Shown here piece by piece: positions 26,635 through 35,713 of a stretch of DNA of 64,000 nucleotides. Both the position numbers and the translations under genes were made by a program. The notes below the pieces were generated by a model. It was not told the DNA's origin. It saw nothing but the letters and a program-made list of their open reading frames with translations, and did no database searches. The stretch is taken from positions 42,709 through 106,708 of the forward strand of contig DASWKR010000070.1 in assembly GCA_036396535.1 (NCBI GenBank), written 5' to 3'. Each line of letters opens with the position of its first letter. Positions within the stretch are counted from its first letter, which is position 1. The DNA comes from Acidimicrobiia bacterium. Lineage in GTDB: Bacteria; Actinomycetota; Acidimicrobiia; Spongiisociales; UBA5794.

Positions 26635-26715
26635 GAACCTTCTCCTTCGCTACTGCTGTCGCCGATTCTATGGGCTGGCCCCGCCGCGTGTCCGCCCTAG
26701 GTCCGACGAAGGAGG

Positions 26716-28227
26716 CTAGAGCTTGACCGAGCCCAAGTCGGCTCGATCAACCCGCTCCCTGCGCATCCCCCACCACCCGACGACGACGGCGCACGCCACC
26801 ACGGCGACCATCACGAGAACGGTGTCGTGGAGCCCGGCGACCTGGACGTCCGGGGGTGCTGACGCGGCGTCTCCTCCAAGGGCTCCGCCTGCCCTCGCCG
26901 CCACCCTCGAAGCCCACAGCGAGCCCATGACCGCAACGCCGGTGATCTGACCCAGCAGCCGCGTCATCGTCAGGAGGCCGCCACCGACACCGCCGTACTC
27001 GCGCGGCACCGATCCCATGATCGCACTGTTGTTCGGGGACTGGAACACTCCGACGCCGAGGCCGAGCGGTACCGCGACGGCGGCGAAGTGGAGGAAAGTC
27101 GTGTCGGTCCCGAAGGTGACGAACCCCAGTGTCGAGAATCCGAGCACGACGAGTCCGGTCAGCGTGATCCTCCGCACCCCGAGCCGGTCGGAGAGAGCTC
27201 CCGCCGCCGGCGAGACTGCGCCGAGGACGAGTGGGGCGATGGCGAGGGCGAGTCCGGTCTTGCGGGTGTCGTATCCGAGCACCCCCTCGAGGTAGAACGG
27301 CAGCAGGAAGAACATCGCCGCGATGCTCACGAAGACCAGATACCCGGAGACGATGCTGACGGTGAGCACCGGGTTCCGGAGGAGGCCGAGTTGCACCATG
27401 GGCGACTTTGCCCTCCGCTCGACGACGACGAAGGCCACCCCGGCGAGGATCGCCGCTGCGAAGAGCCCGAGGATCGCAGGCGACCCGTAACCGGCTGTCT
27501 GGCCCGCCGTCACCCCAAGCGAGATGCAGAGGAGCACTGCGCTCAGCGAGAGCGCCCCGAGCACGTCAAACCGCTGGCCCCCGCTCGGAGGAGTCGCCGG
27601 GACGTGGCGAACGGCGAGCAGTGTCCCGATCACGCCGACCGGCAGGTTCACGAAGAAGATCGCTCGCCAGTCGAACGTCGCGATGAGGAGACCGCCGACG
27701 ACGGGGCCTGTGATCACGCCCGCCGAGACGAATGTGCCGATGAGGCCGAGCGCCTTCCCCCGCTCCTCGGGCGGGAAAGCCTCGGTGAGGATGGCCGCGC
27801 CGAGTGCGAGGGTCATGGCGGCGCCGACCGCCTGGACGACGCGGAAGGCGATGAGCAGCTCGATCGATGGCGCCAGCCCGCACAGCACCGAAGCCACAGT
27901 GAAGAGCACGAACCCGGCCGTGTAGATCTTCTTCTTGCCGACGATGTCGCCCCAGCGCCCGACGCCGAGCGTGAGCGTCGCCAGCGTGAGCAGGTACCCG
28001 ACGGCCACCCATTGGACGACGGGCAGGGAAGCGCCGAGCTCCTGGCGAATCGTCGGAAGCGCGATGTTCACGATGGAGCCGTCGATGGTGGCGAGGAGGA
28101 CTCCCGCCCCGATCGCCGCCATCACGTGCCACTTCCTGGCGTAGTCGACGCCTATCGGTGCGCCTACCGGTGCGCCTATCGGTGCGCCTGCCGGTGCGCC
28201 TGCCGGGGGCGTCAGTGGTGGATTCAC
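26716..28227 (-). CDS. DHA2-family MFS drug exporter
   Basis: A 503-residue major facilitator of the EmrB/QacA (DHA2, 14-helix) type. Motif A is present as GRWGDIVGKKKIYTAG after helix 2, and motif C as GPVVGGLLI in helix 5. It would export a lipophilic compound by proton antiport; the substrate is unknown. The first 30 residues are an unusual Gly-Ala-Pro repeat encoded by 12-bp tandem DNA repeats. The GTG start at 28227 has no convincing ribosome-binding site, so the real N-terminus may be shorter. whiB lies 62 bp upstream on the same strand. Confidence 0.85.
   Translation of the reverse strand: MNPPLTPPAGAPAGAPIGAPVGAPIGVDYARKWHVMAAIGAGVLLATIDGSIVNIALPTIRQELGASLPVVQWVAVGYLLTLATLTLGVGRWGDIVGKKKIYTAGFVLFTVASVLCGLAPSIELLIAFRVVQAVGAAMTLALGAAILTEAFPPEERGKALGLIGTFVSAGVITGPVVGGLLIATFDWRAIFFVNLPVGVIGTLLAVRHVPATPPSGGQRFDVLGALSLSAVLLCISLGVTAGQTAGYGSPAILGLFAAAILAGVAFVVVERRAKSPMVQLGLLRNPVLTVSIVSGYLVFVSIAAMFFLLPFYLEGVLGYDTRKTGLALAIAPLVLGAVSPAAGALSDRLGVRRITLTGLVVLGFSTLGFVTFGTDTTFLHFAAVAVPLGLGVGVFQSPNNSAIMGSVPREYGGVGGGLLTMTRLLGQITGVAVMGSLWASRVAARAGGALGGDAASAPPDVQVAGLHDTVLVMVAVVACAVVVGWWGMRRERVDRADLGSVKL
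28151..28210 (-). repeat. 12-bp tandem repeat encoding the exporter N-terminus
   Basis: Four units of the form CCTAYCGGTGCG and a partial fifth run without a break inside the MFS gene. On the coding strand they give GAP(I/V/A) repeats ahead of the first membrane helix. Units differ by one or two bases. Such a run can gain or lose units by slippage without a frameshift. Confidence 0.8.
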
Positions 28228-28289
28228 GCGGTGCAGGCTATTCGCTCACCGAACCAGTCAGATCGCGAAACCGAGCGAGTCGCCGACCG

Positions 28290-28571
28290 TCAGCCGACGC
28301 GGCGCGCCGCGGCCGCGATCGCCCTCTCGCGCCGGATCTTGCGGCGCTCCCGCTCCGAGAGCCCGCCCCAGATGCCGAACTTCTCACTGCTCACGATGGC
28401 GAACTCGAGGCATTCGGCTCGAACCGAGCACTCCCGGCAGATGGACTTCGCAGTTCGTGTGGAGGCCCCACGTTCCGGGAAGAAGAGATCGGGATCTGCG
28501 CCACGGCAATTCGCGAGGTCTTGCCACGCCAGGTCCGCGCTCGACAGCACTTCGAGCAATTGGCTGAACAC
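28290..28571 (-). CDS. WhiB-family iron-sulfur transcription regulator
   Basis: A 93-residue WhiB-like protein. The four cluster-binding cysteines are Cys22, Cys45, Cys48 and Cys54 (CX2C, then CX5C); GIWGGLSERERRKIRRER follows as the turn and basic tail. WhiB proteins carry a 4Fe-4S cluster and bind sigma factor region 4. There is no AT-hook of the WhiB7 type; the short form is nearest WhiB1/WhiB2-like proteins. The GTG start has AGGAG six bases upstream. The exporter gene follows after 62 bp and may be co-transcribed. Confidence 0.92.
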   Translation of the reverse strand: MFSQLLEVLSSADLAWQDLANCRGADPDLFFPERGASTRTAKSICRECSVRAECLEFAIVSSEKFGIWGGLSERERRKIRRERAIAAAARRVG

Positions 28572-28587
28572 GGTGCACTCCTACACG

Positions 28588-28617
28588 CTTGTAATTACAC
28601 AAATGTGATTCAACCAA
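28588..28617 (-). promoter_or_regulatory. Predicted whiB promoter with overlapping palindrome
   Basis: On the minus strand TTGGTT (28612-28617), an 18-base spacer and TACAAG (28588-28593) form a plausible housekeeping promoter, with a start about 10 nt before the whiB GTG. The perfect ten-base palindrome TGTAATTACA (28590-28599) overlaps the -10 box and could be an operator. The AT-rich patch stands out from the GC-rich surroundings. Confidence 0.45.
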
Positions 28618-28764
28618 CCCGGGCACGCCCTGTCAACCCCGAACCTGTTGTGCCCCAAGGATTTGAGCCGATCGACCTAGATGCCCCCCGCGCCCCCTCT
28701 CACGCAGCCTCCCGCCCTTCTCACGCTGTTCCCGCTCTTCCTCCGCTGTCTCCCGCTCTTCTTC

Positions 28765-28897
28765 CGCTGTCTCCCGCTTTGCGGGGGACCGACGAGCGCC
28801 GCAGGCCGAGTCGAGGGGGTAGCTGCGGCGAGGCCCCCTCGGCTCGGTCCCTGACGGGACACTCACCGATCCCCCGGGAACCGGGGGATTGCGTATG
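28765..28897. repeat. Three-hairpin intergenic repeat, copy A
   Basis: A 133-bp unit with three stem-loops: GTCTCCCGC-TTT-GCGGGGGAC, a 14-pair stem around 28806-28844 (CCGAGTCGAGGGGG with CCCCCTCGGCTCGG, one wobble), and ATCCCCCGG-GAA-CCGGGGGAT. The ends form an imperfect inverted repeat (ACGCTGTCTCCCG against TACGCAATCCCCC). It is 131/133 identical to copy B at 29018. Just upstream (28720-28764) are two degenerate partial copies of the first hairpin arm. The 670-bp whiB-sdhC gap holds only these repeats and the flanking promoters. Confidence 0.8.
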
Positions 28898-28940
28898 AGG
28901 ACGCTCACCGATCCCCCGGAAACCGGGGGATTGCGTATGG
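28898..28940. repeat. Solitary copy of the third hairpin
   Basis: CTCACCGATCCCCCGG-AAA-CCGGGGGATTGCGTATG repeats the last hairpin of copy A immediately after it, with one loop base changed. A degenerate GCCGAGTCGAGGGGGCAGC segment follows at 28941-28959. Confidence 0.75.
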
Positions 28941-29017
28941 GCCGAGTCGAGGGGGCAGCCGCGGCGGGTGCTTCTCGCGCGCAGGGGCGACCTGCCCTAC
29001 GGATGAGCACCCTCCCA

Positions 29018-29150
29018 CGCTGTCTCCCGCTTTGCGGGGGACCGACGAGCGCCGCAGGCCGAGTCGAGGGGGTAGCTGCGGCGGAGCCCCCTCGGCTCGG
29101 TCCCTGACGGGACACTCACCGATCCCCCGGGAACCGGGGGATTGCGTATG
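29018..29150. repeat. Three-hairpin intergenic repeat, copy B
   Basis: The second 133-bp unit, differing from copy A only at two adjacent bases in the middle hairpin loop. The two copies are direct repeats with a 253-bp period. Confidence 0.8.
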
Positions 29151-29195
29151 GGACGCTCACCGATCCCCCGGAGACCGGGGGATGGCGTCGCGAGG
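29151..29195. repeat. Second solitary third-hairpin copy, before sdhC
   Basis: ATCCCCCGG-AGA-CCGGGGGAT follows copy B just as another solitary hairpin follows copy A. A CATAAT -10-like box for sdhC is at 29212-29217, so this hairpin lies immediately upstream of the sdh promoter. Confidence 0.7.
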
Positions 29196-29241
29196 ACGCG
29201 CCTTGTTTGTGCATAATGGGGCTTCACCGACTGGAGGTGCA

Positions 29242-29976
29242 GTGACGGCAACCGAGTCGCGGCCGGCGTCGACACGTCGACGCGCCCCGTGGATCGTGGA
29301 GCTGTACCGCACGGACGTCGGCAAGAAGTACGCCATGGCCGTGTCCGGCGTCCTCGGCCTCATGTTCCTGGTGGCCCACATGGTCGGGAACCTCCACGCC
29401 TTCGAGGGCATGGAGCAACTCAACGCATACGGGGAGGGCCTGCGCGACATAGGAGAGCCGCTCTTTCCGAGGACGCTCATCCTCTGGGTCTTCCTCCGGA
29501 TCCCGCTGATCCTGGCGCTCGTCGTCCACGTGCACGCTGCCTGGGCACTCACCAGGACGAACCAAAGGGCTCGAGGATCCGAGCGCTACACGGGAGAGCG
29601 CGACTACCTCGCCGCCAACTACGCCTCGAGGACGATGCGGTGGAGCGGTGTCATCGTGCTGCTCTTCCTGGCGTGGCACCTCGCCGATCTCACGTGGGGT
29701 GTCTCGGCGGTGAACCCGGGATTCGAGCGAGGAGACGTGTACGGGAACCTCGTGGCGTCCCTGGAGCGCTGGTGGGTGGCGCTCATCTACGTCGTCGCGC
29801 AGGCGGCGCTGGCCCTCCACGTGTGGCACGGCGCGTGGAGCATGTTCCAGAGCCTCGGGATCAACAACGAGCGCTTCAACCGCTTCAGGCGCACGTTGGC
29901 GACTGCGCTCACGATCCTCATCATCGCCGGGTTCGTCGCCATCCCGGTCGCCGTCCAGATCGGTGTCATGACGTGA
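29242..29976 (+). CDS. sdhC: Succinate dehydrogenase cytochrome b subunit SdhC
   Basis: A 244-residue membrane anchor with five predicted helices, of the b558 (Bacillus/Wolinella-like) type in which a single subunit binds two hemes. Candidate heme-ligand histidines are in [28 protein letters not shown] and [10 protein letters not shown]. Because it is the fused type, no sdhD is expected or seen. The GTG start has GGAGG four bases upstream; longer frames run into the hairpin repeats and are rejected. It heads the sdhCAB operon. Confidence 0.88.
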   Translation: MTATESRPASTRRRAPWIVELYRTDVGKKYAMAVSGVLGLMFLVAHMVGNLHAFEGMEQLNAYGEGLRDIGEPLFPRTLILWVFLRIPLILALVVHVHAAWALTRTNQRARGSERYTGERDYLAANYASRTMRWSGVIVLLFLAWHLADLTWGVSAVNPGFERGDVYGNLVASLERWWVALIYVVAQAALALHVWHGAWSMFQSLGINNERFNRFRRTLATALTILIIAGFVAIPVAVQIGVMT

Positions 29977-29987
29977 ACAGGAGCCCT

Positions 29988-31904
29988 GTGACGATCGATG
30001 CCAAAGTCCCGTCGGGGCCCATCGCAGAGAAGTGGGACAACCACCGATTCGCCATCCGGCTCGTGAACCCGGCCAACAAGCGCAAGTACGACATCATCGT
30101 CGTCGGAACAGGGCTGGCAGGCGCCTCCGCTGCCGCAACCCTCGCCGAGCTCGGTTACAACGTGAAGGCGTTCACCTTCCACGACTCGGCGCGGCGGGCT
30201 CACTCGATCGCCGCCCAGGGCGGCATCAACGCTGCGAAGAACTACCGCAACGACGGGGACAGCATCTTCCGGCTCTTCTACGACACCGTGAAGGGCGGCG
30301 ACTTCCGATCCAGGGAGGCCAACGTATATCGCCTCGCCCAGGTGGCCAATGAGATCATCGACCAGGCGACGGCCCAGGGCGTGCCTTTCGCACGCGAGTA
30401 CGGCGGCCTCCTCGACAACCGCTCGTTCGGTGGCGCCCAGGTGAGCCGCACGTTCTACGCGCGGGGCCAGACGGGTCAGCAACTTCTGCTCGGCGCCTAT
30501 CAAGCCCTCGCCAGGCAGGTCAAGCTCGGAACGGTGGAGCTGCACCACCGCACCGAGATGCTGGACGTCGTCGTCCACGATGGACGAGCGGCCGGGATCG
30601 TGACGAGGGACCTCGTGACGGGCGAGGTCCGCTCCCACTCGGCGCATGCAGTGGTCCTGGCGACCGGTGGATACGCCAACGTGTACTTCTTGTCGACGAA
30701 CGCCATGGCGTCCAACGTCACGGCGGCATGGAGAGCCCATCGTCGAGGGGCCTTGTTCGCCAATCCTTGCTACACGCAGATCCACCCCACGTGCATCCCC
30801 GCCAGCGACGAGTTCCAGTCGAAGTTGACGCTGATGTCCGAGTCCCTCCGCAACGACGGGCGCATCTGGGTGCCGATGGACCGGGGAGACGCCAGGAGCG
30901 CCGGCGACATCCCGGAGGGGGATCGGGACTACTACCTCGAGAGGGTCTACCCGGCGTTCGGCAACCTCGTTCCACGCGATGTCGCGTCGCGGGCCGCCAT
31001 GCGAATGATCGACGAGAACCGCGGCGTCGGACCGCTCGCCAACGGCGTCTACCTCGATTTCGCGGACGCCATCGCCCGGTTGGGACGCGCCACGATCGAG
31101 GAGCGGTACGGCAACCTGTTCGAGATCTACAACCGCATCACCGACGAGGACCCCTACCGGGTGCCGATGCGCATCTACCCCGCCCCTCACTACACGATGG
31201 GCGGGCTGTGGGTCGACTACAACCTCATGACGACGATTCCCGGCCTCTATTCGATCGGCGAGGCCAACTTCTCCGACCACGGAGCCAACCGGCTCGGAGC
31301 GAGCGCCCTCATGCAGGGTCTCGCCGATGGCTATTTCGTGTTGCCGTACACGATCGGCGACTATCTCGCCGATTTCCTCAACGTGGCGCCGCTGCCGACC
31401 GACCACGAGGCCTTCGGCGAGGCGGAGGCGGCCATCACGAGCGGAATCGACCGATTCCTCGCCACGAAGGGCACCCGCTCCGTCGACTGGTTCCATCGCG
31501 AGCTCGGCAAGATCATGATCGAGCATTGCGGGATGGCCAGGAGCAGGGAGGGGCTCGAGAAGGCACTCAGCGAGATCCCCGCCCTCCGGGCCGAGTTCGA
31601 CAGGGACGTCCGGGTGCTCGGTACGGGCGATACCCTCAACCAGTCACTCGAGAAGGCGGGGCGAGTCGCAGATTTCTTCGAGCTCGCCGAGCTCATGTGT
31701 CGGGACGCGCTCGACCGCGAGGAGAGCTGCGGAGGGCATTTCCGGGTCGAGCACCAGACACCCGAAGGCGAGGCGATGCGGGACGACGACCGTTTCAGCC
31801 ATGTGTCCGCTTGGGAGTGGACCGGCACGGGTTCGCCCGCCGTGAAGCATCGGGAGGAGCTCAACTTCGAATACGTGAAACTGGCGCAGAGGAGCTACAA
31901 GTGA
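29988..31904 (+). CDS. sdhA: Succinate dehydrogenase flavoprotein SdhA
   Basis: A 638-residue flavoprotein. The FAD dinucleotide-binding motif is [20 protein letters not shown], the covalent-flavin histidine lies in [16 protein letters not shown], and HPTCIP and the [18 protein letters not shown] segment complete the active site. It oxidises succinate to fumarate on the cytoplasmic side. Two GTG starts are possible. The one at 29973 overlaps the sdhC stop; the one at 29988 has AGGAG four bases before it and is preferred. Its stop overlaps the sdhB start. Confidence 0.92.
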   Translation: MTIDAKVPSGPIAEKWDNHRFAIRLVNPANKRKYDIIVVGTGLAGASAAATLAELGYNVKAFTFHDSARRAHSIAAQGGINAAKNYRNDGDSIFRLFYDTVKGGDFRSREANVYRLAQVANEIIDQATAQGVPFAREYGGLLDNRSFGGAQVSRTFYARGQTGQQLLLGAYQALARQVKLGTVELHHRTEMLDVVVHDGRAAGIVTRDLVTGEVRSHSAHAVVLATGGYANVYFLSTNAMASNVTAAWRAHRRGALFANPCYTQIHPTCIPASDEFQSKLTLMSESLRNDGRIWVPMDRGDARSAGDIPEGDRDYYLERVYPAFGNLVPRDVASRAAMRMIDENRGVGPLANGVYLDFADAIARLGRATIEERYGNLFEIYNRITDEDPYRVPMRIYPAPHYTMGGLWVDYNLMTTIPGLYSIGEANFSDHGANRLGASALMQGLADGYFVLPYTIGDYLADFLNVAPLPTDHEAFGEAEAAITSGIDRFLATKGTRSVDWFHRELGKIMIEHCGMARSREGLEKALSEIPALRAEFDRDVRVLGTGDTLNQSLEKAGRVADFFELAELMCRDALDREESCGGHFRVEHQTPEGEAMRDDDRFSHVSAWEWTGTGSPAVKHREELNFEYVKLAQRSYK

Positions 31905-32665
31905 TGGATCTGACTCTGCGGGTGTGGCGCCAGCCGGCACCTGGCACGCCGGGAGCGTTCCGGGAGTACCCGGCGAACGGCATCAGCCCCGAAGCGTCGT
32001 TCCTCGAGATGCTCGACATCGTCAACGAGCGGCTCATCGAGTCCGGCGAGGAGCCGATCGCCTTCGACCACGACTGCCGCGAGGGTATCTGTGGCTCATG
32101 CGGTCTGATGATCAATGGACAGGCACACGGTTCGCAGCTCGGGACGGCGACGTGCCAGCTCCACATGCGCAAGTTCCGCGACGGCGACGTCGTCACGATC
32201 GAGCCTTGGCGAGCGGCGGCTTTCCCGGTCATCCGTGACCTCGTCGTCGACAGGTCCGCGTTCGACCGGATCATCGAAGCGGGCGGCTACATCACGGTCA
32301 CCACCGGCTCGGCGCCCGACGCCAACCTGATCCCCGTGCCGAAGGAGGCGGCCGAGGCCGCCATGGACGCGGCGGCGTGCATCGGCTGCGGAGCATGCGT
32401 CGCGGCGTGCCCGAACAGTGCAGCCCAGCTCTTCACCGCGGCCAAGCTCGCCCACCTCAACCTCCTGCCGCACGGTCAGCCGGAGCGCGACCGGAGGACG
32501 ATCGGGATGGTTGAGACGATGGAGACGTACTTCGGGTCTTGCACGAATCACGGGGAGTGCGAGACGGCATGCCCGAAGGGCATCAGCATCGACAACATCG
32601 CCATCATGAACCGCGACTACCTGCGCGCCAAGCTCGACGATCGCCGCCTGGCCGGGCGCACCTGA
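31904..32665 (+). CDS. sdhB: Succinate dehydrogenase iron-sulfur subunit SdhB
   Basis: A 253-residue electron-transfer subunit. The 2Fe-2S cysteines are in CREGICGSC and the later GTATC; the other clusters use [13 protein letters not shown] and [15 protein letters not shown]. It passes electrons from SdhA to the hemes of SdhC. The ATG at 31904 shares one base with the sdhA stop; a GTG three bases earlier has better spacing from the GAGGAG site and cannot be excluded. Confidence 0.92.
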   Translation: MDLTLRVWRQPAPGTPGAFREYPANGISPEASFLEMLDIVNERLIESGEEPIAFDHDCREGICGSCGLMINGQAHGSQLGTATCQLHMRKFRDGDVVTIEPWRAAAFPVIRDLVVDRSAFDRIIEAGGYITVTTGSAPDANLIPVPKEAAEAAMDAAACIGCGACVAACPNSAAQLFTAAKLAHLNLLPHGQPERDRRTIGMVETMETYFGSCTNHGECETACPKGISIDNIAIMNRDYLRAKLDDRRLAGRT

Positions 32666-32777
32666 CACAGCCCGTGCTCGTGGGGCGGCACGCACCGAGT
32701 GGGCGCCGATGGATGCGACGACCGATGATCCGAGCCACTCTCGTACACTCCGACCGATTCACCTCGAAAGGATCTCG

Positions 32778-33164
32778 ATGAGCGTCAAGTTCCTGTCCGA
32801 CGAGTACATCGCAGCTGGGACGGACGCGCTGCACGGCCATGCCGACTTCATGGAGGCGGCCGGCGGCGTCGACTTGACGGTCCAGTTCATGGTCACGGGA
32901 GGACCAGACGGCGAAGTGACGTACCACCTCGACACCACGGGAGGGGCGACCGGCCTCGTCCCCGGGCCCCACGCCCAGCCGGACGTCACGATCACGTCGG
33001 GTTACGACACTGCCGTCTCACTGTCCAAGGGTGATCTGAACACCCAGATGGCGTTCATGACGGGCAAGATCAAGGTCGCAGGAAACATGGCCGTGCTGCT
33101 CTTGAACCAGACGCTCATCAACGAGTTCGCCCGGGCCCTCGGCAGCATCGACGTCGAGTACTGA
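32778..33164 (+). CDS. SCP2 sterol-transfer-fold protein
   Basis: A 128-residue protein whose pattern matches a minimal SCP2 lipid-binding domain: VQFMVTGGPDGEVTYHLDTTG, then PDVTITSGYDTAVSLSKGDLN, then MTGKIKVAGNMAVLLLNQ. Single-domain SCP2 proteins bind acyl chains or sterol-like ligands; the ligand is unknown. The ATG has AAAGGA five bases upstream. The gene follows sdhB after 112 bp with no obvious terminator between. Confidence 0.75.
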   Translation: MSVKFLSDEYIAAGTDALHGHADFMEAAGGVDLTVQFMVTGGPDGEVTYHLDTTGGATGLVPGPHAQPDVTITSGYDTAVSLSKGDLNTQMAFMTGKIKVAGNMAVLLLNQTLINEFARALGSIDVEY

Positions 33165-33239
33165 CGGCGGCTCCCGGCCCTCTCACGTGCCGAAATGCCT
33201 GGTCAGGGTGCTGGAGAGTTGATGTTGCGGACATGCGAA

Positions 33240-33272
33240 AGCCCCGCAGCCCACGAGAGGGCGTGCGGGGCT
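33240..33272 (-). terminator. Terminator of the HU gene
   Basis: AGCCCCGCA (33240-33248) and TGCGGGGCT (33264-33272) form a perfect nine-base stem with a 15-nt loop, 16 bp downstream of the leftward HU gene; TTTCG follows on the minus strand. It may also stop the SCP2 transcript coming from the other side. Confidence 0.6.
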
Positions 33273-33287
33273 CGTGCATTCGGCTGA

Positions 33288-33560
33288 CTACCTGACGGAC
33301 TCCTTGAGGCCTTTGCCCGCCTTGAAGGCCGGCACATTTGCCGCCGGGATCGGTACCTCGGCCCCGGTCTGCGGGTTCCGGCCGACGCGAGCCTTCCGAT
33401 AGCGCCGCTCGAACGTCCCGAACCCGGTGAAGGTGACCTTGTCGCCCACCTTGAGCGCACCGGTGATCGCGTCGAGCGTCGCGTCGATGACGTCGCCGAC
33501 CGTGCTCTTCGACTCGTCGGTGGCAGCTGCCACCTTGTCGATCAATTCGCCCTTGTTCAC
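33288..33560 (-). CDS. hup: Nucleoid protein HU
   Basis: A 90-residue HU-family protein: MNKGELIDKVAAATDESK at the N-terminus, GFGTFERRYRKARVGRNPQTG as the DNA-binding arm with the conserved Arg-Asn-Pro tip, and a C-terminal PAFKAGKGLKESVR. It lacks the long basic tail of mycobacterial HupB. It bends and compacts DNA as a dimer. The GTG start has an AAGGAGG site nine bases upstream. Promoter and terminator are both recognisable, so it is a single-gene unit. Confidence 0.95.
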   Translation of the reverse strand: MNKGELIDKVAAATDESKSTVGDVIDATLDAITGALKVGDKVTFTGFGTFERRYRKARVGRNPQTGAEVPIPAANVPAFKAGKGLKESVR

Positions 33561-33595
33561 TTTGCGAACCCTCCTTGGTTGCTGCCTGAAGTGAA

Positions 33596-33636
33596 TTACA
33601 GCGATGTAACCATACCCGAAAACCGTTGAGCGTCAA
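33596..33636 (-). promoter_or_regulatory. HU promoter with inverted repeat at the start site
   Basis: On the minus strand TTGACG (33631-33636), a 16-base spacer and TATGGT (33609-33614) form one of the clearest housekeeping promoters in the window. The inverted repeat TTACAGCGATGTAA (33596-33609, five-base arms) overlaps the expected transcription start and could be an operator. Confidence 0.7.
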
Positions 33637-33773
33637 GGCTTTGAGACGCGGAATGTGTACCGGCCCTCGGAGGGCCCGCCAACCGACCCCCAGGCAGCGT
33701 TGGTCGGCGCGGTTCGAACGACTCGGCGGGACCCGCCGAAGCTCACCAGGTAGCATGTCGCCGAGGAGGCACG

Positions 33774-34643
33774 TTGAGGAAACGCATCTTCGAGACGATG
33801 GCCGTCGTCGGCTCCCTCGTGACGATCCAATCGGTCGCCTGGGAGGTGGCTCGCATGGAGCCGGCCTACCGCTTCCTCGTGAGCCCATGGTCGATCAGGG
33901 GCTATGAGACGGTCCACGGCGCCGTCTACGCAGTGACCGGGGCGCTGCTTCTCGGGAGCGTGCTGCTGGTGATGGCGCCCCGAGCTCAGAAGGCGAAGAC
34001 GAGCGCCATCGTCGCCGGCCTCATCGCGGGAGCGGCCGTCGCCGCCGCCGCCGTCTTCGGCAGGGAGCCTGCGACCATCCCGCTCAACGCGGTGACGACG
34101 TGGTTGGCGGCCGCGGTGCTCGCCTCGGTCATCACCCGGCTCGTCCCCGAGAGCGTCATCGCCAAGATCAAGGTGCCTGCGATCCGGCTGGTCATGTTCG
34201 CCGTTTCCTTGGTCGTCATCGGCGTCCTCGCAACAGTGGCGGGAGGCGAGGACATCGAGATGCCGCTCTTCCTGGTGATGCTCCTCGTGATGGCGGTGGC
34301 GGCGGCATGGAGCACGGGAGTCGAGCCGAGGGAGTTGGCCGCCTCGCGCATGCTCGTGATCGCATCGGTCCTCGCTTGGCTCTCGATCGCAGTCTCTGCC
34401 GGCGCGCTGCGGTCGACTCTCGTCCGAGCCCAGGACGTCGCCGCCGAGTACCGGGACACCCAGGTGACGTGGGGATACTTCCTCGCCAACATCGGTGCGG
34501 CTCTCGTCTTCGCCGGCGCGGTGGCGATGTGGGCAAAGAGGCGGGATCGCGTGATGGCGGCTCAGCGCGCCAGGCGACAGCGGGAGGCCGCTCTCAAGAG
34601 TGCCGCTGAGATCGAGGCGGCCCTCGAGAGCTCCACGAGCTGA
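33774..34643 (+). CDS. Multi-pass membrane protein of unknown function
   Basis: A 289-residue protein with about eight hydrophobic segments in pairs and a basic, coiled C-terminal tail (AQRARRQREAALKSAAEIEA). I recognise no family. The start is TTG with GAGGAGG four bases upstream, and TAGCAT at 33751-33756 could be the -10 box. It ends 3 bp from the converging malate dehydrogenase gene. Confidence 0.65.
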   Translation: MRKRIFETMAVVGSLVTIQSVAWEVARMEPAYRFLVSPWSIRGYETVHGAVYAVTGALLLGSVLLVMAPRAQKAKTSAIVAGLIAGAAVAAAAVFGREPATIPLNAVTTWLAAAVLASVITRLVPESVIAKIKVPAIRLVMFAVSLVVIGVLATVAGGEDIEMPLFLVMLLVMAVAAAWSTGVEPRELAASRMLVIASVLAWLSIAVSAGALRSTLVRAQDVAAEYRDTQVTWGYFLANIGAALVFAGAVAMWAKRRDRVMAAQRARRQREAALKSAAEIEAALESSTS

Positions 34644-34646
34644 GCT

Positions 34647-35582
34647 TCAGATCTCGAGGTCGTCCAGGTCTGCCACGACGGCCTTGACGGCTTCGGCGGC
34701 CTCTGCCAGGGCTGCCTTCTCGGCTTCGGTGAGGTCGACCTCCACGACCTGTGTGACGCCACCCGCACCGATCCGTGCCATGACGCCCAAGTACACGTCG
34801 GAGATGCCGTACTGGCCCGTCACCCAAGCGCACACCGGCATCTCGGCACCGGAGTCGCGGAGGACGGCCTCGACCATCGCCGCCGCGGCGGCCGACGGGG
34901 CGAAGTAGGCGCTGGCCGTCTTCAGCAAACCGACGATCTCGGCTCCCCCGTCGCGCGTTCGCTGCACGAGGCCGGCGATCGTCTCCTGGTCCAGGACGTC
35001 GGTCAGCGGCTTGCCTGCGACGCTGCAGAGCGACGGCACCGGGACCATCGTCGGCCCATGGCTGCCGAGGGTGACTGCCTTGACGTCGAGGATGTCGGCG
35101 CCGGTGGCCTCGGCGATGAAGTGCATGAAGCGGGCGCTGTCGAGCATGCCTGCCTGGCCGATGACCCGCTCCTTCGGAAACCCGCTCACCTCGGCGGTCA
35201 GCGTCGTCATCTGATCGAGCGGGTTCGTGACGACGATGATCACCGCTTCGGGTGATCCGGGGACGATCGCTTCGGTGACCCCCTTGACGATCTTGGCGTT
35301 CACCTCGAGGAGGTCCATCCGGCTCATGCCGGGCTTGCGCGGCAGCCCGGCGGTGATGACGACGACGTCGCTGCCCTCGGTGTCGGCGTAGTCGTTCGTT
35401 CCCGTGACGAGGGTGCGGTACCCGACGACCGGGCGGGACTGGTTCATGTCGAGCGCCAGGCCCTGCGGCAGACCCTCGACGATGTCGGTCATCACGATTT
35501 CGTCGGCGACGTCCGCCTCGGCGAGTCGCTGCACGGTCGTCGACCCGTACTTGCCGGCCCCGACGACGGTCACCTTGGTCAT
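34647..35582 (-). CDS. mdh: Malate dehydrogenase
   Basis: A 311-residue NAD-dependent malate dehydrogenase of the LDH-like class. The Rossmann motif is VVGAGKYGSTT, ITAGLPRKPGMSRMDLL carries the catalytic-loop arginines, VTNPLDQMT follows, and GSHGPTMVP has the catalytic histidine. It oxidises malate to oxaloacetate in the TCA cycle. The second glycine of the usual GAGxVG motif is retained but KYG replaces NVG. An AGGAGA site lies eight bases before the ATG. icd lies upstream on the same strand, with 131 bp between. Confidence 0.92.
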   Translation of the reverse strand: MTKVTVVGAGKYGSTTVQRLAEADVADEIVMTDIVEGLPQGLALDMNQSRPVVGYRTLVTGTNDYADTEGSDVVVITAGLPRKPGMSRMDLLEVNAKIVKGVTEAIVPGSPEAVIIVVTNPLDQMTTLTAEVSGFPKERVIGQAGMLDSARFMHFIAEATGADILDVKAVTLGSHGPTMVPVPSLCSVAGKPLTDVLDQETIAGLVQRTRDGGAEIVGLLKTASAYFAPSAAAAAMVEAVLRDSGAEMPVCAWVTGQYGISDVYLGVMARIGAGGVTQVVEVDLTEAEKAALAEAAEAVKAVVADLDDLEI

Positions 35583-35713
35583 CTGCCATGTCTCCTGGGA
35601 TCGCTCACGTCCGCGATCGGAGGCTAATCGGCGCCGACCAATCCCGGATCTGGAGATCCCCGCGTCGACCGAGGCGGCGCTGGAGGCTGACCCGGCTTCA
35701 CCTGTGCCCGGGT

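Noticed and set aside
27088..28608. 506-codon rightward frame antisense to the MFS exporter and whiB
   Set aside because: Low-complexity Glu/Arg/His-rich translation with no family; both genes on the other strand are clear.
28630..29115. Open frames of 70-160 codons in the hairpin region
   Set aside because: Translations only reflect the repeated hairpins (for example RNPPVSGG) and vary with repeat copy; no ribosome-binding site or family supports them.
28765..29195. CRISPR-like array
   Set aside because: Units are 133 bp with internal hairpins and the intervening sequence is not a set of uniform unique spacers; no cas genes nearby.
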